Origin: Palaemon carinicauda | Taxonomy: Eukaryota; Arthropoda; Malacostraca; Decapoda; Palaemonidae | Reading direction: 5' to 3' | Assembly: GCF_036898095.1 (NCBI RefSeq) | Contig: NC_090768.1 | Coordinates: 51,952,665 to 52,016,664 of the forward strand | Length of the DNA stretch: 64,000 bases | In this document: positions 9,423 to 21,400 of the stretch, piece by piece | How positions within the stretch are numbered: position 1 is the stretch's first letter | Layout: each line of letters opens with the position of its first letter | The notes under the pieces: model-generated | What the model was told of the DNA's origin: nothing | The model's database searches: none | Seen by the model: the letters and a program-made list of their open reading frames with translations, nothing else | Made by a program: the position numbers and the translations under genes

Positions 9423-12400
9423 GTAAGTACTTTCTGTGTTAGATCAAAGCCAAAATAATTGAGTATTAAAGTATGCAAACAAGTGATAAGCATCACTATG
9501 GCTTCTAATTATATTAATATCATTGCCTGTATATTCCGTATTTGTTTCTACATGTATATAAACCTTTCTGCCTTTAAATAGGGAATATGTTATCAGCGTG
9601 GGCTGGAATAGCCAATGAAATCTTTAACAAGATAGTTAACGACAGATGGTGAGCTTGGGCGAGAAGCCCCACCCCTCCACCTGTTGGAAGTTCAGCACTT
9701 TTGTTTTCAGCCACGAGTACATACTGTATATACTTTTATACCCTTAACTGAACTGTTAAACTTTCTTTTCTTGCTGGAACTGAATGCTGGCTTGTGATTT
9801 TGATGGATGTGAAGTAATTATGGCTGTTGCAACTTGTTTATGACTAAACCTGCTGTAGATTCACATACTCTGTGCATTTTGTAAGAGTCTGGAATGTTCA
9901 CATCATCCCCGCGTGCCGAGTTTTGGTCATGGCCTCCTGTGCAGTGGGAGACGTATACCCTCGGTGGGAGGAATAGAGCTAAGCCTTCTCCAAGGTCTTT
10001 CTTAGTAATGTCCAAGAATATACCAAAGAAGTCTTGCCTCTTCTGTCCTCTAATTGAGTACACCTTCCATCATTGCTCCTGTGCATATGCCCCTAGTTAC
10101 GTCCCCAGGAGTATGTGTCGGGAACTAGGGGTCATGTTGGGGATTTTCAGGTTCTGGTGGCATGTGAGGTCTCCTCAGTAATCGCTGCACCCCATTGGAG
10201 AGTGGAGGCTCTTCTCCCATTTCTGTGCAGACTGCTAACGATAAGTTTTGACTCAAGGAAGGTTTGGGTCTCCTTAAATCTTTCAGGTAGGCCTTCTATG
10301 ACTTTGTTAGGGGAGCTGGTAGCTAAGGCTACTTCTAGCCTGGAGTACCCAGTGCCAGTGTCAACCTTGGTGACACCAGTGGTATAAGGTGTGGTTAGTG
10401 TGTTCCAAGTGTCTTTGACCCTAATGATGCCCCCCACCGCTAAGGGCTGCATAAGCTCGTCCTATGACACCAATGCTAGCGTAAAAAGCTCTGGCATCTG
10501 AAGGTGTCACTCCTTACTCCCTTTAAGTTGGCTCCTGGTGCTAAAAGTGTGTTTTTCCCGGTGCCAGTTGTCACCCCGTACATCGAGAGTGAACTTCTTC
10601 TCGCCGTCGCTTAGTATCATCGGAGAGAGAGCACTCCCGTGCGTCAAACTTCCGAGCGCTCACGTTTTAGCACCCATTCCCGTACTTTCTAATGAATTAC
10701 AGAATATGGACTTCGCGAGAACTTCGGAAGAAGACCCAGGGGTTCAGCCCTTCTCCTCTTCGGCTGAGAACAGAGGGGAAAGGCAAGGCCGCCGATCATC
10801 ACACTCTCTTATTGAGACGGTACCGTTACTTCGGTCACCGAAGAGATAGGCGAAATAGGAAGAGACATTATCATTATCGCTCTTTCTTGCCTTCTGTCTC
10901 TCACCGAGACTTCCTGCCTCTCATCGTTCTGCCTCGCAGTCGTCGTCGTGCGAGGGTTCATTTAAGAAAACAGGAGAAAGGCCAAGGGAAAAGCATGTCC
11001 TAACCTCGAACCCTCTTCTTCGCATATTAGTTTGAGGGTCTCCGTCCGCTCTAGAAAAGTCAGATAGAGCTCTTCTCCTTGCTTTTCTTTCTATCTCCAG
11101 AGAGATTGCTCTTTCCTTTGAATTAGCGATCTTTGACCCTTTGGGGTCTCGTGACAAGGAAACCTCGGTTTTCCGATGCGCTATCCCTTCGTTTGTTCAC
11201 AGCTAGTTGCTGAAACCTTGGGTTTTCGTGCATTTAGTCTCGCTGACACTTCGGTGTCTCGTGACAAGGGAGACTTTTGTTTTCCCGTTGTAACTCTAAG
11301 GGCTCGTATGTTCACGCTGATCCTTCGGGTTTTCGCAACACAACCTCTAGGGTCACGCACGATCACGCTGAACCTTCGGGTTCTCGTGACACAAGTCATC
11401 AAGAGCGTTATTCTTAGGTCAGAGTGTCTGCGGACTCTTGTCACGCGGAGTGTTCGCGTACGCCCATCCAACACTACGCCCATAACGATCAGGAGTTTTA
11501 CTCTTATGGCAGAGTCTTTAGACCCCAGTCACGCAGGTGTTCGCACGGAATTAGCGTTACACCCGCAAATTTCCGATCATGCACTCGCGGGGTCAATCCT
11601 TCGCTCCCGAGTCTCAGACAGGACAACCTCCTTAATTCCTTTGCTCCCTATTGAGTTAAGGATTTCGAGTATCTCTGAATCCTCGAAAGAAGATGCAGGG
11701 GTTCTCTCCCTTCTTCTCTTCGGTTGAGGGCAGAACGGAAAAGTCATGTTATGAGGTAACACTCGCTGTCAACCTGCAACTTGATCAACTTATTGGGAAC
11801 TCAGATTGCTGACGGGAGGTTCGCCTCCAGGGATTAGAGATCCTTCTCTTATGAGGGAGTGATAATCTTCCTCGGAATTGGGTTGCGTGAAAGTTCCTTT
11901 CCCCTTCCGAGGGAAAGCTTTCCCACTTCAAACAGTCAGCAACCTTCCCTCCTTCGTAAGGAGTTGCAAACAGCTCAATGAGTTTTACCTCTGCTATCTC
12001 GTCCCCGACGACTGTGCTTTCTCCCCTGTAGCTAGGGAAAAGCAAGTCTACGGCTTATGCCTCCTGCGGGGGGGAACTTCTCCCTGGGAGTATGCTGGGC
12101 TTTGGCGATGTCCTTCTTCGGGAGGACTTCTTTCTCGTTCACGAGAGGAGATCTTTTCGCCTACGTTTTTTCCGTAAACTGGGAGAAAACTTGCCTTAGG
12201 CGATGCCCTCCTTCTGATGATCTACTCTCTCGTTCGCGAGAGAGAGGCTGTTACGCCTTCGCTTTTTTCCCATAGAATTGAGGGAAAGCTAGCCTTAGGC
12301 AATGTTCTCCTTCGGGAGAACTTTTCTCTCGCTCGCTCGCGAGAAATTTTTACGCCTTCGCTTCTTTCCCATAGAACTGGGGGAAAGCTTGCCTTAGGCA

Positions 12401-15400
12401 ATGTTCTCCTTCGGGAGAACTTCTGACGCCTTCGCTTTTTTCCCATAGAACTGGGGGAAAGCTTAAGCAATGTTCTCCTTTGGGAGAACTTCTCTCTCGT
12501 TCGCGAGAGGGATTATTAAGCCTAGGCTTTTTTCCCCATGAATTGGGAGAAAGCTCGCCTTAGGCCAAGTCCCCTTCGGGAGGACTCCTTTCTCGTTCAC
12601 GAGAGGAAGTTTTTTACGCCTAGGTTTTTTCCCTAGAACTAGGAGGAAACTTGTCTTAACGATGTCCTCCTTCGGGAGAACTTCCCTCTCGTCCGTGAGA
12701 GAGAGATTATTACGCCTATGCTTTTTTCCCATAGATCTGGGAGAAAATTTGCCTTAGGCGATGTCCTCCTTCGGGAGGACTTCTCCCTCGTTCGCTAGAG
12801 AGAAATTATTAAACCTACGAGTTTCCCCATAGAGAAGGAAGGAATTTGGCCTTTGCAAACCCTTCCTTCGGGGAAAACTTTTCCCTCGTTGAGAGAGAAA
12901 AAGTTAATTCGCCTACGCTTTTCCCCATAGGGCAGGGAGAAAGCTTGTTTTAGGCGATCTCCTTAGGGAGAAACCTCCTACCTTCATGAGAGAATCTTGT
13001 AGGAGTTTACTGATCTACGCTCCTCCCTCTTACGCCTTTTGCTCTGCCTCCAGGGGCGGAGCGAGAGCCTTGTAAGTAACGACATTCTCCTTCGGGAGAA
13101 CAATTGGTCATGTTTATCCTACGGGTTCTCATGACCTTAGGAGTCCTTCGGGCCTTGTCGCGTTGGACTTTCAAGTTCTCACGACTTGGAACCTTCGAGT
13201 TTCAGTTATGCGAGTAGTCGGGCTCGGCAAACAATTAGCACAGTGTCCGTGCACGCGCGCAATTAGCGCTATGCACGCGATCATCGTCATTAAGAGTTTA
13301 CTTTTATGACAGAGCATTCCGACTCGTCAGCAGTCTGCGCCTTTACCTCCAGACACTCCGACTCCTACCATTCTTCCCCTTTCGATAAGAAAGATACGAG
13401 GGGTAAGATATAAGGTGTGTCTGCTACTCGCGTCTCCACCTTTTCCTGTAATTACACACGAGGAATTGGCGCAGCCTGAGGATTCCTCGTGAATGCTGCC
13501 GTCAAGGGACTTAGAATCCTCCTATTTAAGGACTAAGAAGGTCACTGTCCCTCGCCTCTGCCTTTCTTGAGCGACCTTTAATCCTGGTTTGTTCTCCGAG
13601 TTCAGAGACGTCATCCTTCTCCTCTGTTCTTAGATCCCTTCACGGCGAGGCTCACACCAACCTAATCCTTGAAGAGACACTCAACTCTTCCAGGCTCTTC
13701 TCAGTCACAGAAGCTTTGGCAAGGGAAGCGACTTCAATGTCCCTTCTGGCTTACTCGTGGTCTGATACAGTCGGCTACCTTGCGAGCCACGAGGACTTGT
13801 AAAACCAAACTCTAGGCAGTTCCTACAAGAAGTCCTAACTGCTGGGGCTAAGTCAATGGACTTCTTAACCGCTACAACAGCGACTATGTGAAGCAATTGG
13901 ATCATCTAAGGGAAGGATCAGTAGTTACCTAACTTCCTTTTGATCCTCAGTGAGGAAAGCTTCTCTGTCGCAGCGATTAAAAGCTATTGCACAGCCTTGA
14001 TCTTCATTTGTAGACGGAGAAAGGGTTGACCTCTCCGCCTCAGAAGGCATCACCTTGGTTGTTTCGGTGTTGGAGTGATCTTGCCCCCACTTGAGATTAG
14101 ACCATCTCCTTGTGACGTGTCTTACGTTCGCTGAAGAGTCTGCCCTTAAGGGCCTCAGACTACTCTCTGAACCTTAAGACCGTCTTCCTCGTACCTCTGT
14201 CCTCCACTTAAAGGGTCAGTGGGCTTCATGGTCTCTTACGCCACCCATTCTAAGAGATGGGGGGGGGGGGGGGGCAAGTGTCTCGCAACTTCGTACCGGG
14301 CTGGGTGGCTAGACTTATAATCCTTCTTCTACCAATGGGAGATTTGGAGAATATCCACTCTTATTAGGTAACTCAGGATGCAAGCCAGTCGTTACTATTG
14401 CCAGTCAGGGCGTCAAAGAAACATCTGAGGCGCACCAGACTTTTCAGACCACGTCTCCGTCATCTCTTCCTTGTTTCAACATGGTAAACAAGGGAATCTC
14501 TCGCAATACCATCTCTTTCTGACTTAAGAAAGTTATGGCGAGGTCTTTTCACGGAGACCCAGAGGCCATCAAGTTGGGGAGTGGCTGCCCCTCTGGCATT
14601 TCAAGAGTTTTTTCTCAGTCTCCCAAGTGTTGGGGTCTGGAAGCGCCAATCTACATTCACTGCTCACTATTTGAGCGACGTGACACATAGGTCTCTAGAC
14701 ATCCGTTTTATAGGGCCTATTGTGACAGGTCAACAGATGCTGATACTACCTTACGCCCTTTCTGGGGACAGTAACCATTGGTTGTGGATTCTGGTTTACA
14801 CTAGGTTTTAAGAAGGACATCCTTTGATCTACTTCGTCTCCTTCTCCCCCACATCTGGGGATCCTAGCCTGTATCCAGTTTCGGCTGGACTTGCCAATGG
14901 AAATAAGGTACGATACTCATCTGATTCCTCTCACAGAGTATAAGTTATACTCGTGGTCACGAGGTTTCCCCTTGGCAAGGTCGGGGGAATCCTAAGTTTG
15001 AAGGGGTCCGAGTCGAATGTTCCTGACCCACTTCATCCTGAAACATTTGTTTCCACGAAGTTGCAAACCTTCAGTCATACTGAGATTCTGGGGATCTACA
15101 AAGAAAGAATTCGGAAGATTGTTGCTTCAAAAGAGTCTAGTCTGAGGACTATCTTCCCTAAAGATAGGGTACTCCTTGGCCACCCTGGCCTTAAGACTAA
15201 GTCTCCTATAGTAAAGAATGAGGGTTTGTATTTTGTGTAGGAACAAATGTCAAACTTATAACAGTTTGTATTTTTCCTAACATACAAACCCGAATTCTTT
15301 ACTCAAATCTTCCCTCCATCGCCGCCCCCTAGGATATTCCTAACTAGAATCCGATTGAAGGTAAACAGCAGCTACTGACCGGCAGTCCCCCAACACCAAC

Positions 15401-18400
15401 AGGTGGGTAAGTACCTGTCCGGTCGTTAACGACCTTGTTAAGGTTTTTCTGCCGTATTTTCCAGCTCGTGCTAGAATATCTCCTATAGTAAAGAATTAGG
15501 GTTTGTATGTTAGGAAAAATACAAACTCTGTTATAAGTTAGTTACTTTGCTTGGTCCTCTGGTGGCTGTGGCTGTTCAAGTTGTTGTGTAGTCAACCCAG
15601 CTTTTTTTGTTGTTGAAGGGATCCCGCCTTTGTTCACATACTAATCTTCTTGAATAGGCTATCCCCTATCAACCTTATTCATCTCTGTAATAAACAGATG
15701 GGAATTTCCTGGGGTCGTCTCCTTTTCTCCTGTACGGGATCAGTCTGATTGACATTTTCAGGAAAGAAAATAACCAACCAGTTTGGTTTTGGATAGACTT
15801 CTTACCTACTAACCAGTGAGTCCCTATTTTAAAGGACGCAAGTTTGTAATCATGTAATACCAAGTAAATTTTAAATGTAATTTATTTTTTCTAGTTTAAC
15901 AAATGGTTTCCCTATTAGGAAACATATATAGAAAAGCCAGGATACAATGTTGGCTTCATTATTTTATTTATTTTGAGTGACCAAGGATACATTAAGTAAA
16001 ACATTTGTAGTTGTCTATTGTTGTAAAAGCTAGTCTGTTCAGATTTTTTTTTTGCAATTTAGCAGTTGTCTTATACTATAGATATGAGAGTCATTAAAAT
16101 TTGTCATAGATTTTAACCTTGTCCTATCTAATGGTATTTGAAATTTTATTTAGGAAAATTCTTATATTTATTGATTTGAAGGCAGATTTACCTTTTCATA
16201 CAACCATAGATTTATGAAATATCATATTATGGAAATATGGTAAGGTTAGCATTATTTACAAAAAATTCATGGTTATACTCAATCTCCAAATGGTACCTAT
16301 CCCATAAATATGATGACTTCCCTATTAGGTCAGTATATAAAAATAACTATGGTAATTTTTTATAATTTAGAGGGATTTCAAATACAGTACAGTACTTTGC
16401 TAGAAAATCCGGATCCGTAAATATGGTGCTTACCATAATTATTTGTTTTCTAATACGTACGCCACCTTGTTCAACATGTACCTATTCATTTATACCTTAC
16501 AGTATTAACTTTGGAAGTGTTAAGGGAGAACATTTCAAGCTGTAACATTAATCAACCAATTGGCCATATGTTTGAACTTGATATTTTTATCTTGTAATGA
16601 AGTCAGTATGAGGTGGGTATTAAATAAAGACAATAACTAAGTAAGGGATGTTACGAAAATCTTAAAAATTCCAATGAAGTTTAGCGACTATGCTTTGGAC
16701 AAGTAAATATTGCATGTTAAATATTCATTAATATCGTCACGAGGCAGAGAAAGCAATATGAAGTTTTTGCATAATGAACACTATCAGAACCTCAAAACTA
16801 TTAATTTAATTTTTCCCACCTTTCTGTGTTGCATTATCTGTTGATACTGTACAAAAATTTGCAAGGGGTTTACTAGTAGACCTCAACTGTAATAGATGAT
16901 TGCAGCTTCTAATAGCACTGTAGTCAACACAGGTGTAACATTTCATTGTTTTCCATTGGCGATGGAAGGATAGTGAATGAATTATGATTACTACCCCATG
17001 GGCAGCCCAGATATCTTGCCCCATATTGAAGGTTTGTTACTAAAAACAAAATCTGCTGTTTAAACTCTGGTTGCAAGTTTAACCAAGATTGAATCATTGA
17101 TTTGTTAAGAAAACAAAATGTCGAAGAGTATGTTAATCTTCATAAATTATTTTTACTTCATCTGAAATGTTACTGATTCTCTTGCAAATGTATATTTTTT
17201 TTTTTTGGTAGGGAATGCTATTCATGTGGAATTATGAAAAATTGGTAACAGTAGGCAATACTCCACTTGTGTTACAGTGTAAGGTATACATTCTTAGGAA
17301 ACTGTGAATCATAAACCTTTCTTAGATGCATTGATTATAAACATTCTTGCTAGTATGTAATCCTTACATTTTTGTTAACTTGTTTGTGTCCAACTTTACT
17401 TCAGGTATTTTTAAAAACTTTCCGTCTCTTGCAGGTGAAAAATTAAATCAGCACAATATCAAAGATGGACTTACTGTTCACCTTGTTATTAAAGGTGGAA
17501 GTTCCAATGCCCAACCAAATAACCGTCCTACCCCTTCCACTACTTCACCAGTAATTCAGAATAACTCCACTGCCGCAAACAATCAAGCTAACACGGCCAA
17601 TAGTTTCGCTGGCCTCGGCGGTCTTGGAGGTCTCGGTGGGTTAGGGCTCGGTTTAGGTGGTTTAGGAAACATGGGAGTAGGGAATCCCAATTTCCAAGAA
17701 TTGCAACAGAGAATGCAACGCGAAATGTTAAGCAATCCGGAAATGATGAGACAGATAATGGATAACCCATTTGTTCAACAACTTATGAATAATCCCGAGT
17801 ACATGAGGGCCATCATTACTTCTAATCCACAAATGCAACAGTTAATGGAAGTAAGTGCTTTAGATATTTATAAGTTGTTGTGAATGAAAGTTTTTCCATT
17901 TTTGAAATCTCATTGTTGGTTCCTTATTATTTGTTCTTATGAGAATATCAAAGTTATGCTAATCCTTTTAATCTGCTTATTTTGTTTGTATAGTATATTT
18001 TACTGACATGAGTTTCACCTGATTGATTTAGGTCCTTGTATTGTTCTATATTTTTTAAGGTTTTGTAGTTTTATACTTGGTGACATACTGTATGCTTTAA
18101 CTCCTTTTCTGTATATTTTTATTAATGGTCTTTACACATTTTCTGTATTTTTTAACATTTTCTATTCCTTTTCTGAATATGTTTTTGTTCTTTATTTGTG
18201 CCCTTGAGTGCAATACTCCAGGGAATACTTGTAGGAAAGCTCAGAAATCCAAAGGATAAAGTATAAAAGAAGAACCAGATTAAAAGGGGAATCCAAGCAG
18301 ACTTCAGAACAGTTTTAACCTTAGATAGGGTAGATGTGACCCGAGTGTTGATGATGGTTTTTGGCCATGTTTTTCATGAGTAGATTCTTCTTGCCTCTTT

Positions 18401-21400
18401 CATTTTTGTGAGGCATTGATAGTCATAAAGTTTTTAATATTTTTCTTTATTCCTCTTTTAAATGCATTACTTAAGGGTCTTTCCACCTACTCTTTATAAA
18501 GGCTTCTTTTACTTCTTGTTGCTGTTCAATTTCTCTCAAACTTGTATTTCATATTATATTTTTGTATTCTCCAATGCCACTTGGCACCCTGGTCCCTAAA
18601 TTTGTAAATCTAATGTTTTTTTCACTTTATTAATAAGGGCCATGACTGTACTCTATTAAAACAATGTTTATTTTTGGTTACTTCAAACTACTTAATTTTT
18701 TTTCTTATAAAAACTGCTTGAAAGAATTTTGTAAACTAAAAGTTGTGCAATTCTTTTAAAATCTTCTTAGTATTTTTATTTTTATATGCATTTTATAAGT
18801 ATAGAAGTCACTTTCAAAGGTGACTATTTTTCATAAGGAAGTTTTTTCTTCTAAAGTTAATGTAGATTGTACGCTATAAAAATCCTTATATTTTTATATT
18901 GGAATGACAAAATTGACCAGTATTAAAAAAATTAGTTGAAGTTTTTCTCTGAAAACTTCATGCTTTGAGAAATCGGCCTTCAACGATTTTTTTTTTTAAG
19001 AGGTTGATTGAATAGTCTGTATAAGTATTGGCTTTTAACGGTAATTTTCCTCATCACTGTGAATTATGAGGACATAATCATCATATTTCAGTTATTTACT
19101 AAGGTGTGGTGAGCCAATTCCTCCAATCCATAAATATATACGCTACACTTACCAAATGTGCAGCCATGAGCAGGACAGGGCTAGCATAGTATATTCTCGT
19201 CTGTATGTTTTTATGGGCAAATTTTTCTCTTTTGGCATATTTAGTTATTGTTTCTGACACTTAATGTATCATTCAGCATAATCATAACATGCACAGTTAA
19301 TGTATAAACAACCAGACAAAGAATTACAATGAACATAACTGGCAGAATTTTCAATACCATAGTATTTAAAAGAAAACTGATCATCTTTAACTCAGGAAAT
19401 AATGGAAAATGGTGGCGTTACTCTGTATGGAATCCTAAAATAAATATATCTCTCGGGAATTCTTCAAGAAATAGTACATAAATCGGTACCCTGGTCAGAA
19501 ATGCTTTGAATATGGGACCAGATGCGCTTGCGTAAATACTCTACATGAAAAGGACGGTTTAACAATAGAATAAATTTTTTTATTTATATTTGAAACGTGA
19601 AATATAGATGTCTTATCCAAAAATGCAATACAGTAATTTGAATTTCTATAATTTGAAGCAGAGGTTGTGAGTTGCGCCCTTTAAGACACATTAAATTCCT
19701 TTGTATTTCTTTTAATTACTTCTTGATCCTGGGTTTTGTTATTTTTCCTAAATTTTTGTTCATTAGAATATTTTCCAACTCTTCTGTTTTGGTGGTTTGT
19801 ACATTCAAGTTAATTTTTCTTTTCTTAGAATATGTAACTCTGATATGTTAGATATTAGATTTGTTTTAGTACAGGTACTTGATTTTTTTTTTTTTTTACA
19901 AGTACTGAGAAATTATTGTCGATTTGGGGATTTTTCTCTTTTCCCATCAATATTTTATTTGGTAATTTAGGTGTTGGTTAATGGTATTTTGTATTGATAG
20001 AAAAGTTTACATATGCATAACGATTTTATGACTTAACTTGAGTTACTGATTTTTTCTTGCAGCGAAATCCTGAAATTTCCCACATGTTGAATAATCCTGA
20101 AATGCTTCGTCAAACTATGGAACTTGCCAGAAATCCAGCGATGTTGCAGGAGTTGATGCGGTCCCACGACAGAGCTCTATCGAATCTTGAATCCATCCCA
20201 GGTTAGTAAGAAAGATATATCCCTTCTGGGTAATTTTTTTTAGGGCTGTATCTTGTTACATGAATAAATGTTTTGGAATCATTGCTATTCCTTGAGGATC
20301 TGATTCAGGAACTGGTGATAGCTGAGTTATCCTGAGACCAGGACTTCCCTGGACCTCGGTTAAATAATTTTACATAATTCAATTAGCTTCCATGAATATG
20401 TTCTACCTTTTCCTTATGTGGTATTTCAATTCAATGCTCTTTGACTTGATCTAAATACCGTTCCTCAGGTTTTACCTTAACTTGCATGAATTCTCTTGAG
20501 AGGTATTAGACTGGAGGAATCTGGTTGACAGTTCTGTGGAATCCTCTGCAGAAATTTGTGTTTAAAGAATACTTTGTACAGGTAGCGACCAAACAGTTTA
20601 AAATGTTACTTACGCATCATACACTTGTGTATTGTAAGCCAACCATTTTTACAACTTGTGTGAGTTTACTTTTAGTCATATAAAATACAAAACAGTCATG
20701 CACTCTGAATGCTAAACAGACAATTTTTGGACCAACAGTGTACAAATGCCTTGGGTTTTGTTCCCACACACAGAAGATAAATATTTACAATTCAAGGAGG
20801 AATAATTCTAGAGTAATTAAGCCTATTCTAAGGATATGCTCTCCTGATAATGTTTTTCATGCAGTGTAAAATACCTAACCAATTGTTGCCTTATGTAGGA
20901 TAGAAAAAAACCCTTTTAACATCATCTCCAGCATCAGAGATAGCAGTGATGCTCTCATTGGATATGGTCTGGTACTCATGAACACTGTTACCCTTATCCA
21001 ACCACTTAGAATGTCATTCTTTTGAATGTCCTCTCCAACCTTTATGAAGCATTTTTACATTCACAAAACCCTAAAGCGGCCTTTTCAGTGCCCAGCCTAT
21101 GTCAAACGCTGCAATGTAGAAGTAAGGTAATTTGTTTTAGGCAGTATTTCTCTTGATTCTGTAAAGTCGCCTCCCTACTAGTATTGAAGTTAAACACTCC
21201 CTTCTCCTAATACAAACTTATTTGAAGGATTGGTTGTGAAACCAGTTAAAAAAAATTTATTGTACAATAAATCAAGCTTTTGAAGTGGTACTAAATCATA
21301 GTGTCCAACTCTAAGGCATTTTTTTCAGCCTCCCAAGTGAATCTGGCATTTTCACCATAGTAATAAAACTCCGTGTAGGGGAAGATAGTTCGTCCGTGCA

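Larger units (their letters stand above)
9539..15540 (+). mobile_element. DIRS-type retrotransposon, copy C, decayed, in ubiquilin intron
   Basis: This second DIRS family member of about 6.0 kb sits in the ubiquilin intron between the UBL exons, in gene-sense orientation. The left terminus and ITR lie at 9539-9700 (ctggaatagcc..taacaag..gttaacgac). The right ITR at about 15300-15480 is its diverged inverse, and the right terminus ends near 15540. An ICR at about 15201-15305 again fuses complements of both termini. Gag-like remnants run from about 9890 to 13480, beginning with a motif ([10 protein letters not shown]) that matches the REWPTAQWE part of copy A gag. RT and RNase H are not readable. 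A recombinase remnant survives at 14080-14760. No long ORF is intact. Sequence divergence from copy A is large, so this is a separate family. Confidence 0.88.

Noticed and set aside
12222..12732. Minus-strand ORFs in the hairpin array
   Set aside because: Palindromic repeats open both strands. The peptides are just complements of the repeated unit.
12104..13005. CRISPR-like regular repeat array
   Set aside because: The whole 97-bp unit repeats with divergence. There are no constant repeats alternating with unique spacers, and the setting is an animal intron inside a DIRS element.
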